Part shown: in pieces, positions 24,415 through 30,084 of the stretch
How positions within the stretch are numbered: position 1 is the stretch's first letter
How the letters are laid out: each line of letters opens with the position of its first letter
Origin: JACZSB01 sp965372015
Lineage (GTDB): Bacteria; Fidelibacterota; Marinisomatia; SCGC-AAA003-L08; TS1B11
Length of the DNA: 30,084 bases
Reading direction: 5' to 3'
Assembly: GCA_965372015.1 (NCBI GenBank)
Contig: CBDVAP010000020.1
Span: 1 to 30,084 of the forward strand
Program-made: the position numbers and the translations under genes
Notes under the pieces: generated by a model
The model's database searches: none
What the model saw: the letters and a program-made list of their open reading frames with translations, nothing else
Told to the model about the DNA's origin: nothing

Positions 24415-25320
24415 ATGTCGTCGCTACTGAATAAGTTGTTAGTAGCTGCCTTGCCCGCCCTTCCCCGGGCTTTCATGGGCCGCTTCGCCCGGCGCTATGT
24501 GGCCGGTGAGCAAGTCGACCAGGCCCTGAGCGTGGCTAAGACCCTCAACGAGCGCGGTTTCGAGGTCACCCTGGATATCCTTGGCGAGCATGTCGACTCC
24601 CGCCAGGCAGCCGGCGAGGTGACCGCGGCCTACGTGGATCTATATCACCGGATAGCCGCCTCCGGAGCACGGGCCAATATCTCCCTCAAGCCCACTCATC
24701 TGGGACTGGACCTGGGCCGGGAGGTGTGCCGGGATAACCTCTTGAAGGTCCTATCTGCCGGCCGCGTGTCCGGGAACTTCCTGCGCATCGACATGGAGGA
24801 CTCTCCCCACACCGCCGATACCCTGGCACTGTATTCCGACTGTTGGGATTTCTACGACCAGGTAGGGCCGGTGCTCCAGGCTTACCTGCGCCGCAGCAGC
24901 GACGACCTGGCCCGGATTTTATCGCCCCGGCTTAACTTACGCCTGTGCAAGGGAATCTATCGCGAACAGCCCGAGATCGCCTTCCAGCAACCGTCCGCCA
25001 TAAACGATAACTTCCTGGCACTGGCTCAACAGGCCTGGGAGGGCGGGGCTTATCTGGCCCTGGCCACCCACGACCGGCCCCTGATCGCTGGATTGGAGGA
25101 GTTGATCCGGGATTTGCGTATCCCGCCGGAGCGCTTCGAGTTCCAGGTGCTCTACGGCGTGCCCATGAGCGGTAAACTCCAGCAGTTGCAAAGCCTCGGT
25201 TTCACGGTGCGCATTTATGTGCCTTTCGGCCAGGCCTGGTACGATTACTCTAAAAGACGCTTGCAGGAGAACCCTGACATCGCCGGCTACGTCCTGAGCA
25301 ATCTGCTCAGGAAAGAGTGA
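24415..25320 (+). CDS. Proline dehydrogenase (monofunctional, FAD)
   Basis: A 301-residue PRODH-domain enzyme oxidising proline to pyrroline-5-carboxylate and passing electrons through FAD to quinone at the membrane. Blocks seen: LKPTHLG (91-97), FLRIDMEDS (122-130), QAYLRRS (155-161), RLCKGIY (176-182), ATHD (217-220), FEFQVLYG (241-248) and the substrate-binding YDYSKRRLQENP near the end (276-287). Length fits the stand-alone type (Thermus-like), not the large PutA fusion. It is divergent from nuoA with 144 bp between, so the shared region may coordinate two inputs to the quinone pool. No P5C dehydrogenase gene is in the window. Confidence 0.94.
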   Translation: MSSLLNKLLVAALPALPRAFMGRFARRYVAGEQVDQALSVAKTLNERGFEVTLDILGEHVDSRQAAGEVTAAYVDLYHRIAASGARANISLKPTHLGLDLGREVCRDNLLKVLSAGRVSGNFLRIDMEDSPHTADTLALYSDCWDFYDQVGPVLQAYLRRSSDDLARILSPRLNLRLCKGIYREQPEIAFQQPSAINDNFLALAQQAWEGGAYLALATHDRPLIAGLEELIRDLRIPPERFEFQVLYGVPMSGKLQQLQSLGFTVRIYVPFGQAWYDYSKRRLQENPDIAGYVLSNLLRKE

Positions 25321-25353
25321 CTACCCCTACTTGGGATTTAAGGAGTGAAGCAG

Positions 25354-25755
25354 ATGAATGAAATGGATGAAACTATCAGTAGCATTCTGAAAATGCACAC
25401 CATCGCCGTGGTGGGACTGTCGCCCAAAGAGGACCGGCCCTCCATCGACGTGGCCCGTTACCTGCTGGACCACGGTTATAAGATAATCCCGGTGAATCCG
25501 GGCCAGGATGAAATCTTGGGACACAAGTGCTACCCAAACCTGTCCGCCATCCCGGAGCCGGTTGACTTAGTCGACGTCTTCCGCCGCCCTGAGCATTGCC
25601 CACCTATCGCTGAGCAGGCGGTGGCTATCAGCGCTAAAGCCTTGTGGCTGCAGTTGGGGATCGTTAACGACGATGCCGCCCGTATCGCCTCGAACGCCGG
25701 CCTCCTGGTAGTCATGGACCGTTGCATCAAAATTGAGCATGCCCGGCTCAGCTAG
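25354..25755 (+). CDS. CoA-binding domain protein (YccU-like)
   Basis: A 133-residue single Rossmann-domain protein. Seen: TIAVVGLSPKEDRPS with the nucleotide loop near the N-terminus, GYKIIPVNPG, VDLVDVFRRPEH and LWLQLGI, and the C-terminal GLLVVMDRCIKIEH. This is the pattern of the CoA_binding_2/YccU family. I chose ATG at 25354 because AGGAG at 25341-25345 is eight bases upstream; a GTG at 25345 lies within that site. It sits 33 bp after proline dehydrogenase and is probably co-transcribed. The family's exact role is not settled. Confidence 0.9.
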   Translation: MNEMDETISSILKMHTIAVVGLSPKEDRPSIDVARYLLDHGYKIIPVNPGQDEILGHKCYPNLSAIPEPVDLVDVFRRPEHCPPIAEQAVAISAKALWLQLGIVNDDAARIASNAGLLVVMDRCIKIEHARLS

Positions 25756-25842
25756 CACCTCCCGGCCAGACTTAAACCCCCGTAGCCTCCCCATATTCAA
25801 TCTAGAATCACTTCACGGCGTCCCGGCCCCTAAATTCAGGCC

Positions 25843-26820
25843 GTGCGCCGTATTATGTTGTATATAGTAGCCTGGCTGGCGCCGCTGCTTGTCCAGCCAG
25901 AGGCGGGGTTAGCGGGACAGGCGGCCCAGGTTACAGAAGAGCTGCCCGCCCGGCCTGAAACTACCATAGCTTCGGGGCCGGACACCAGTTCCAACGCTTA
26001 CATCCACGAGGATTGGGACTACTTCGCCGAACGATTGCGCAACGAGTTCCTGGCGCTGGGGGAAAAGAAGTACCGGAAGGGCGACTACCAGTCGGCGGTG
26101 GTGGATTATTACAATTTCCTGTACCATTTTCCTGATGACCAGCTGCTACCGCTGGTGCACTACCGTATCGGCCGGGCCTACGAGCGGCTGCAAGAGTTCG
26201 GCCTGGCAGCTGAGCAGTACCGCCTAGTGCGCGACGATAGCACCGCCGATCCACGGGTTAAAGTGGTCTGCCTGCGGCAGCTGGCCCGGATGGACTACGA
26301 GACCGGTGACTACCAGGCGGTGCGCTCCCTGCCGGACATCGAGGATCCCTACCTGCTGGTGCTGAGGGGGTTCGCTTCCCTCACGCTGGATGACTGGGAG
26401 CAGGCGGGACCCCTGATCCGGCGGGCCTACGAATACTACCCGGCTCGGGGACGGGTGTTGCTGGACAGCCTGCTCACCGAGATCGACCGTATCCCCGATT
26501 TGGACTACTACCGCACCTGGAAACGCTCCACCCTGGGGCTGCTGCCGGGCGGCGGGCTGTTCTACCTGCGGCAGGGCGGCGAAGGGCTGGGGTATGCAGC
26601 CACTGTGAGCAGCCTGGGCTTGTCGGCGCTGTGGGCCGAGGGCTGGTTCCGGTACCTGCTGGGCGCGGGCGCCGGGGGACTGTATGTGTGGAGTTTCCGG
26701 GCCGCTTCCCGAGAGATGGAGGCCGCCAATCAGCAGCGGCTGGAACGGCACCTGGCCGGTATCCGCCAGACCTTCCGCTTAGACATGTTCTGGTCATTCG
26801 CCCACCCGGCGATCTATTGA
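25843..26820 (+). CDS. Exported TPR-like protein with hydrophobic C-terminal domain
   Basis: A 325-residue protein. The N-terminus (MLYIVAWLAPLLVQPEAGLAG) looks like a signal peptide. Residues 60-215 contain TPR-like helix pairs (GEKKYRKGDYQSAVVDYYNF, VHYRIGRAYERLQEFGLAAEQY, LRQLARMDYETGDYQAV), as in outer-membrane assembly lipoproteins, though no lipobox Cys is seen. Residues 230-290 are hydrophobic and Gly-rich (LLPGGGLFYLRQGGEGLGYA...) and resemble DUF5683-type membrane segments. The start is GTG at 25843 or ATG at 25855; no clear ribosome site. Its last 19 residues (IRQTFRLDMFWSFAHPAIY) are encoded by the 60-bp unit repeated downstream. Function not recognised. Confidence 0.8.
   Translation: MRRIMLYIVAWLAPLLVQPEAGLAGQAAQVTEELPARPETTIASGPDTSSNAYIHEDWDYFAERLRNEFLALGEKKYRKGDYQSAVVDYYNFLYHFPDDQLLPLVHYRIGRAYERLQEFGLAAEQYRLVRDDSTADPRVKVVCLRQLARMDYETGDYQAVRSLPDIEDPYLLVLRGFASLTLDDWEQAGPLIRRAYEYYPARGRVLLDSLLTEIDRIPDLDYYRTWKRSTLGLLPGGGLFYLRQGGEGLGYAATVSSLGLSALWAEGWFRYLLGAGAGGLYVWSFRAASREMEAANQQRLERHLAGIRQTFRLDMFWSFAHPAIY
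26761..26820 (+). repeat. 60-bp 3'-end repeat, copy 1 (in the intact gene)
   Basis: This is the last 19 codons plus stop (TGA) of the TPR-like gene. Three further copies of identical length and orientation start at 27399, 28423 and 29966. All share CCAGACCTTC near the left end and the coding pattern I-x-Q-T-F-x-hydrophobic-D-x-FWSFAHPAIY-stop. Homology to the other copies ends abruptly on the left at the ATC codon; on the right only the stop and one to three bases agree. Confidence 0.9.
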
Positions 26821-26863
26821 TGTGGTTGTTTGCCCATTGCATATTCCCGGTTGAAGGGTACAA

Positions 26864-27103
26864 ATGAGTCCTACAATATTCATTAAGAAGGGCTATCGAT
26901 TTTTCTTCTTCTCTCGTGAAGAACCTAAGATGCACATTCACGTGCATTGCAGCGATGGTGAAGCCAAATATTGGCTGGAGCCGGAAATTAAACTGGCGAG
27001 AAACTATCGTCTGTCCCGGCGACAATTGAAGCAAATTGAACAACTAATTGAGGAGCATTACGATGAGCTCACAAGCGCTTGGGGAAAGCACTTCCCTCAC
27101 TGA
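26864..27103 (+). CDS. DUF4160 protein
   Basis: A 79-residue protein matching the DUF4160 pattern: SPTIFIKKGYRFFFFSREEP at the start, then MHIHVHCSDGEAKYWLEP, and a C-terminal helix with LSRRQLKQIEQLIEEHYDEL. The ATG follows GAAGGG. Its 3' end overlaps the DUF2442 gene, the usual partner. Such pairs are often noted in toxin-antitoxin-like or mobile contexts, but no activity is established here. It is AT-richer than the chromosomal genes to its left and lies between repeat copies 1 and 2 as cargo. Confidence 0.85.
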   Translation: MSPTIFIKKGYRFFFFSREEPKMHIHVHCSDGEAKYWLEPEIKLARNYRLSRRQLKQIEQLIEEHYDELTSAWGKHFPH

Positions 27104-27323
27104 AGTAACAAACGTATCTGCTCATGGCCTATGGCTGCTCTCCGGCGGAAAAGAGCTCTTTATGCCATATGAGGATTTCCCCTGGTTCAAGAACGCGCCG
27201 ATCGGGGAGGTGCTTAATGTTAAAGAGCCTACTCCAGGCCATTTTTATTGGCCGGACCTGGATGTTGATATAGGGATAGAAACCATAGAGAATCCGGAGC
27301 GCTTTCCGCTTAAAGCTAAGTAG
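27063..27323 (+). CDS. DUF2442 protein
   Basis: An 86-residue protein with the DUF2442 pattern LTEVTNVSAHGLWLLSGGKE, ELFMPYEDFPWFKNAPI and a C-terminal FYWPDLDVDIGIETI. I chose ATG at 27063 because AGGAG at 27051-27055 is seven bases upstream; the frame is open slightly further. It overlaps the DUF4160 gene by 41 bp, so the two are translated together. It may act as the partner of DUF4160, possibly as a small regulatory pair; this is inference. Confidence 0.85.
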   Translation: MSSQALGESTSLTEVTNVSAHGLWLLSGGKELFMPYEDFPWFKNAPIGEVLNVKEPTPGHFYWPDLDVDIGIETIENPERFPLKAK

Positions 27324-27398
27324 CGGAAGCTCCACTGTTATTAAGGGTAGCTCAATACACCAGACTTCGATTTTGTGAGCCGGTCGATCCCTACCCGC

Positions 27399-27458
27399 AT
27401 CCGCCAGACCTTCCGCCTGGACATGTTCTGGTCGTTTGCGCACCCAGCGATCTACTAG
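27399..27458 (+). repeat. 60-bp 3'-end repeat, copy 2
   Basis: It encodes exactly the same 19 residues as copy 1 (IRQTFRLDMFWSFAHPAIY) but differs at 9 of 60 bases, all synonymous or in the stop codon (TAG for TGA). The frame is open upstream to 27351, with a GTG at 27375 that would give a 27-residue peptide. No other part of the TPR-like gene is found before it. Confidence 0.88.
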
Positions 27459-27516
27459 CTACGGCGCCCTCGATTGCGAGCGGCGCAGCTAATGATATAT
27501 CGCCTAACATCCACTA

Positions 27517-27531
27517 GCAGCGGACCGCTGC
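27517..27531. other. Perfect small hairpin in the leader of the methyltransferase cargo
   Basis: GCAGCGG-A-CCGCTGC is a 7-bp inverted repeat in the 116 bp between repeat copy 2 and the methyltransferase. A GCCTAAC heptamer lies 9 bases to its left. The pair recalls integron recombination sites, but no matching right-hand GTTRRRY core follows. Possibly a remnant or an RNA structure. Confidence 0.35.
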
Positions 27532-27574
27532 AAGCGGTAAGTCAGGTCATTTGGCATAAAATAAGGAAATGTGA

Positions 27575-28387
27575 ATGCAAGCGGCAGGGCCAGAATATGT
27601 GCATGGCTATTCATCAAAAGAAAATGTTCGACTCCAAGACCAGGCCACGACTTTAGCAGAATTATTGCACCAGGACACCAGCTATCCGGCCGGTTGTTCG
27701 GTGCTTGAGGTGGGCTGCGGTGTAGGTTCCCAGACAGTCACCTTGGTAAAAAATAGTCCCCAAACTCGTTTTACATCCATAGATATATCCCAGGAATCCC
27801 TCGATCAGGCCGAGAGCAGAGTTAGCGCTGCGGGTTATGAAAATGCCACGTTTCAAAAGGCCGATCTTTTCGATTTACCCTTTGCGGAGAACCACTTCGA
27901 CCATATTTTTGTCTGTTTCGTATTGGAGCACCTCAAAAACCCGGTCGATGCATTACAGCAGCTAAAGGTAAAATTAAAACCAGGCGGCACAATAACAGTT
28001 ATTGAAGGAGACCACGGGTCCACCTATTTTCATCCCGCCAGCCGGGATGCCTGGCGAACGATACAGTGCCTTATTGACCTGCAGGCTAAACTAGGGGGCG
28101 ATGCGCTGATCGGGCGCCAACTGTTTCCATTATTATCCAATGTTGGTTTCAAGAATGTAAGCGTTTCTCCACGAATGGTTTATGCTGATTCAAGCAAGCC
28201 TGAGTATGTGGAGGGATTTACGAAAAACACATTCATCGCCATGGTCGCAGGAGTGAAGGATCAGGCCTTGGGCGAGGGATTGATTGATGAAAGCACATGG
28301 AATAAAGGTATTGAGGATTTAAATAGAACGGCGGGGCCGGATGGGACCTTCTGCTACACATTTTTTAAGGGCGTTGGGATGAAATGA
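27575..28387 (+). CDS. Class I SAM-dependent methyltransferase
   Basis: A 270-residue Rossmann methyltransferase. Motif I is VLEVGCGVGSQT (43-54), the acidic SAM-ribose end is SIDIS (68-72), motif II-like KADLFDLPF (95-103), FVLEHLKNP (115-123) and post-motif LKPGGTITVIEGDHG. The N-terminal HGYSSKENVRLQDQATTLAELLH is typical of a family of small-molecule methyltransferases with no fixed substrate. The ATG follows AAGGAA. It is the only gene between repeat copies 2 and 3 and is AT-richer than the nuo genes. Its stop overlaps an ATG leading into repeat copy 3 (ATGA). Substrate unknown. Confidence 0.9.
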   Translation: MQAAGPEYVHGYSSKENVRLQDQATTLAELLHQDTSYPAGCSVLEVGCGVGSQTVTLVKNSPQTRFTSIDISQESLDQAESRVSAAGYENATFQKADLFDLPFAENHFDHIFVCFVLEHLKNPVDALQQLKVKLKPGGTITVIEGDHGSTYFHPASRDAWRTIQCLIDLQAKLGGDALIGRQLFPLLSNVGFKNVSVSPRMVYADSSKPEYVEGFTKNTFIAMVAGVKDQALGEGLIDESTWNKGIEDLNRTAGPDGTFCYTFFKGVGMK

Positions 28388-28482
28388 GATACCCGCCTTA
28401 CCAGGCGATGAATCTAGCCGCCATTAACCAGACCTTCCGGGTGGATGCGTTCTGGTCCTTCGCCCACCCGGCCATCTACTGA
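28384..28482 (+). CDS. Possible 32-residue peptide ending in the repeat (copy 3)
   Basis: An ATG overlapping the methyltransferase stop as ATGA opens a 32-codon frame through repeat copy 3: MRYPPYQAMNLAA followed by the 19-residue tail. Coupling by ATGA is the same device seen throughout this genome segment, so the peptide could be made. It may equally be a gene remnant. No ribosome site separate from the methyltransferase end is seen. Confidence 0.3.
   Translation: MRYPPYQAMNLAAINQTFRVDAFWSFAHPAIY
28423..28482 (+). repeat. 60-bp 3'-end repeat, copy 3
   Basis: It encodes INQTFRVDAFWSFAHPAIY-stop, with three residue changes and 12 base differences from copy 1. It keeps TGA and the bases TG after it, like copy 1, whereas copies 2 and 4 share TAG-C. 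It begins 36 bp after the methyltransferase stop. Confidence 0.88.
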
Positions 28483-28751
28483 TGGTAGGCCGGGGCCTGG
28501 ATTGATATTGCGAATTTTCCCCGTTCATGTTATTAGGCATAATAGTGCAATGCACCCCCGGCAACCAGGTGATTTGATTACAATGTTTATCTATTGGTTT
28601 AGTCAGAAGATGCAACTACATTCCGGCAAGCGCATAGGCACAATATCAGGTTGCAACGGCCCGGTGTATTTCTTCATAAATGATAGTTAGGCAATCGAGC
28701 CTTGTTACCTGAACGCAAATCTTCCAATTATTATTAACAGAACAGAATGAA
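28483..28751 (+). other. Gene-free stretch between repeat copy 3 and the DUF3179-like gene
   Basis: About 270 bp, AT-rich, with no convincing gene. Together with repeat copy 3 it makes a stretch of over 360 bp between supported genes. The longest frame from an ATG is 46 codons (28550-28690), without recognisable features. A GTTAGGC heptamer lies at 28686-28692 at the end of that frame. I see no terminator. It must hold whatever promoter the DUF3179-like gene uses. Confidence 0.5.
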
Positions 28752-29825
28752 ATGCTTATCGTCTTAAACGATACCTTGCACAGGGGTATTAATAAGCATC
28801 TATTCATGCTGGAATTCGTACTCATTATGGCTTTGGTGGGCGCGATTGACTCTTACGGAAAACCACGCCCTGAAGACGGTCAAGGCGAAAATCATTTCGA
28901 CATCAGCCGAGCATGGATACCCGATTCACTTGTAATTGAGCCATTTTATGTAAAGGAAACTCGCCCGCTCAGTGAAGCGCTGGCCAGGGGCGCGCTAACT
29001 GAGAATACGCCTATTCTCGTAGTAGATCATGAAGCGGGAAATCTGGCATTATTAACCCTACAATTAGTTCAACACCATATCGCCCAGGGCGAGATAGCCG
29101 GGCAACCCTGGATGGTATCTTTCTGACCGGTCTGTAATAGTGGAGTCAGTTTGACTCCAGTCATTAATAGCAGAACTCAGCATTTCGAGTTCGGCGGGGT
29201 TTACAATTCACTCGTTCTGCTACGCGATCGCGAAACCGGTTCACTTTGGGATCACATTACCGGTAAGTGTGTCTATGGTCCACTTAAAGGTTCCCAACTT
29301 CCTATTTCGAATCTGTTACACATGAATGTGTCACAAGCACTTGCCATTTACCCGGACATCCAGATAGCAATTTCCAACCTCGAATTGAAACCCAGCAAAT
29401 GGTCTCCTCAAAATGAAGAAACAGCGACTATGACTGAAGGCCTACGGAATACAATGGGCGTCGAGGACAGGCGTAGACCCACAATGGATATTGGCCTGGG
29501 AGTATGGACCGGAGCTACGCATCGCTACTATCCAATGGAGAACATTCTTGCTCATGATCGGGCAATCATTGATGAGTTGGAAGGACGGCAGCTTCTCGTC
29601 TATATCGAACCGTCATTTAATGCGCCGGCGGCACTCTACACTCAGGCGACGAGCTGCACATGGGAGGGTGATGAACTTCACCTCAACACCGGTGAGGTGA
29701 TCCGTAGCGCTACACTCCTCGATACAAATGGCGAAAGACAGGATATTCAGCGGCCGCTACAACTATTTACGAGGTGGTACGGTTTTGCTATTACTTTTCC
29801 AGGTTGTGAAATCTACACGGAGTAA
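28752..29825 (+). CDS. DUF3179-like protein, candidate selenoprotein (in-frame TGA at 29124-29126)
   Basis: Read through the TGA, this is one 357-residue frame. Residues 19-31 form a hydrophobic N-terminal segment (signal or anchor). Then come GQPWMVSF-[TGA]-PVCNSGVSL and EFGGVYNSLVLLRDRETGSLWDH. The C-terminal half repeats the theme (VWTGATHRYYPMENI, then RWYGFAITFPGCEIY). DUF3179 proteins carry TYCPLCG followed by a FG-SG-L-NS-L--YDR-T-SLW block, so the TGA falls on the first Cys of CPxC, giving Sec-x-x-Cys at 125-128. A perfect hairpin lies just downstream. Known of the family: conserved CxxC, unknown function. Alternatives are a nonsense mutation (TGT/TGC to TGA), a sequencing error, or two separate proteins (the second part would start at TTG 29151). 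The start at 28752 has no clear ribosome site; ATG 28806 is an alternative. Confidence 0.72.
29141..29159 (+). promoter_or_regulatory. Candidate bacterial SECIS hairpin
   Basis: TGGAGTCA-GTT-TGACTCCA is an 8-bp perfect stem with a 3-base loop beginning with G. The loop starts 22 bases after the TGA at 29124-29126. Bacterial SECIS elements sit inside the coding sequence, with the apical loop roughly 16-37 bases after the UGA and a G among the first two loop bases, so position and loop both fit. An intact stem of this length in a coding region is unlikely by chance. Confidence 0.68.
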
Positions 29826-29965
29826 CGAGAGAAACATCCTGACTCACTCCGATCGCAGGTTACGCGCAGGACGTTAGTGCAGTGCAAGTGGGGCTGGTGT
29901 ATCCAGGTTTCCCATTTGAGGCCTTGTAGCACGCCCTGGCAATGGGCACCCAGCCCCCGGCTTTC

Positions 29966-30025
29966 ATCCGCCAGACCTTCTCGCTGGACCTGTTTTGGTC
30001 ATTCGCCCACCCAGCGATATACTAG
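29966..30025 (+). repeat. 60-bp 3'-end repeat, copy 4
   Basis: It encodes IRQTFSLDLFWSFAHPAIY-stop, two residue changes and 12 base differences from copy 1. Its TAG-C end, CTG Leu codon and CCA Pro codon match copy 2. An ATG at 29942 would give a 27-residue peptide, the same length as the frame at copy 2. It lies 140 bp after the DUF3179-like gene; the 59 bp to its right begin another AT-rich stretch. Confidence 0.88.
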
Positions 30026-30084
30026 CAAGTGCAGCGCCGCGTTATATGGGCCTATATAAACAATGTTCGGAGGAAAATATTTCG

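Noticed and set aside
26761..26820. Inverted repeat CCAGA...TCTGG inside the 60-bp unit as a recombinase binding site
   Set aside because: Arms are only 5 bp, 18 bases apart, and broken in copy 4 (TTTGG), so it is not conserved as a site.
28445..28690. Frame of 81 codons (46 from the ATG at 28550) after repeat copy 3
   Set aside because: Composition is odd, there is no ribosome site or recognisable motif, and its first part overlaps the repeat in another frame.
29127..29825. Second half of the DUF3179-like protein as an independent gene from TTG 29151
   Set aside because: It is in the same frame as the first half, has no ribosome site, and family motifs run straight across the TGA.
29814..29851. 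Inverted CGGAGT...ACTCCG after the DUF3179-like gene as a terminator
   Set aside because: The arms are 6 bp with a loop of over 20 bases and no T-run.
27502..30047. Integron attC-like motifs: GCCTAAC at 27502-27508 with a hairpin, GTTAGGC at 28686-28692, CGTTAGTG near 29872, GCGTTATAT near 30039
   Set aside because: No pair of inverted RYYYAAC and GTTRRRY cores lies within an attC-sized distance, and there is no intI. The 60-bp coding repeat explains the unit boundaries better. Chance matches or remnants remain possible.
1..30084. tRNA, rRNA, CRISPR arrays and insertion sequences
   Set aside because: No cloverleaf-like segment, no regularly spaced short repeats and no transposase reading frame were seen on either strand.

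Overview
The window is a bacterial chromosome segment in two unlike halves. From about 24.3 kb down to the left edge, everything is on the minus strand. It holds two complete-looking respiratory complex I (Nuo) clusters placed head to tail, with very tight gene packing. From about 24.4 kb to the right edge, everything is on the plus strand: two or three ordinary chromosomal genes, then an AT-richer cassette-like accessory region. The organism cannot be named from this. A promoter of the Bacteroidetes type (TTG...TAnnTTTG) ahead of the first nuo gene, and the pairing of an 11-subunit with an NADH-type complex I, suggest a member of or near the FCB group (for example a Marinimicrobia/KSB1-like lineage). 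This is a low-confidence guess.

Transcribed first is cluster A (24270 to 13266): nuoA-B-C-D-H-I-J-K-L-M-N with no nuoE/F/G, so an 11-subunit, presumably ferredoxin- or unknown-donor complex. Its NuoI is more than twice normal length, with an Ala/Lys-rich tail carrying two copies of a ~60-residue helical repeat. An acyl-CoA thioesterase (13248-12745) follows. Cluster B (12716 to 875) comes next: nuoA-B-C-D-E-F-G-H-I-J-K-L-M, including the NADH module EFG, but with no nuoN. A GTG-started Na+/H+ antiporter-like gene is translationally coupled to nuoM and runs off the left edge. All gaps are under 50 bp and many genes overlap by 1-10 bp, so transcription from the 24.3 kb promoter could cover the whole block.

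Divergent from nuoA of cluster A is a monofunctional proline dehydrogenase, another feeder of electrons to the quinone pool. A small CoA-binding Rossmann protein and a secreted/membrane TPR-like protein (25843-26820) follow.

The last 60 bp of that TPR-protein gene, including its stop codon, recur three more times at 27399, 28423 and 29966, all in the same orientation and each exactly 60 bp. Between the copies lie single cargo units: a DUF4160/DUF2442 pair, a SAM methyltransferase, and a DUF3179-like protein. The copies differ mostly at synonymous positions. This looks like a cassette array accreted at the 3' end of a protein-coding gene. The DUF3179-like gene has an in-frame TGA exactly where the family has the first Cys of a CPxC motif. 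A perfect 8-bp stem with a GTT loop starts 14 nt after the TGA, in the right place for a bacterial SECIS element, so it is a strong selenoprotein candidate.
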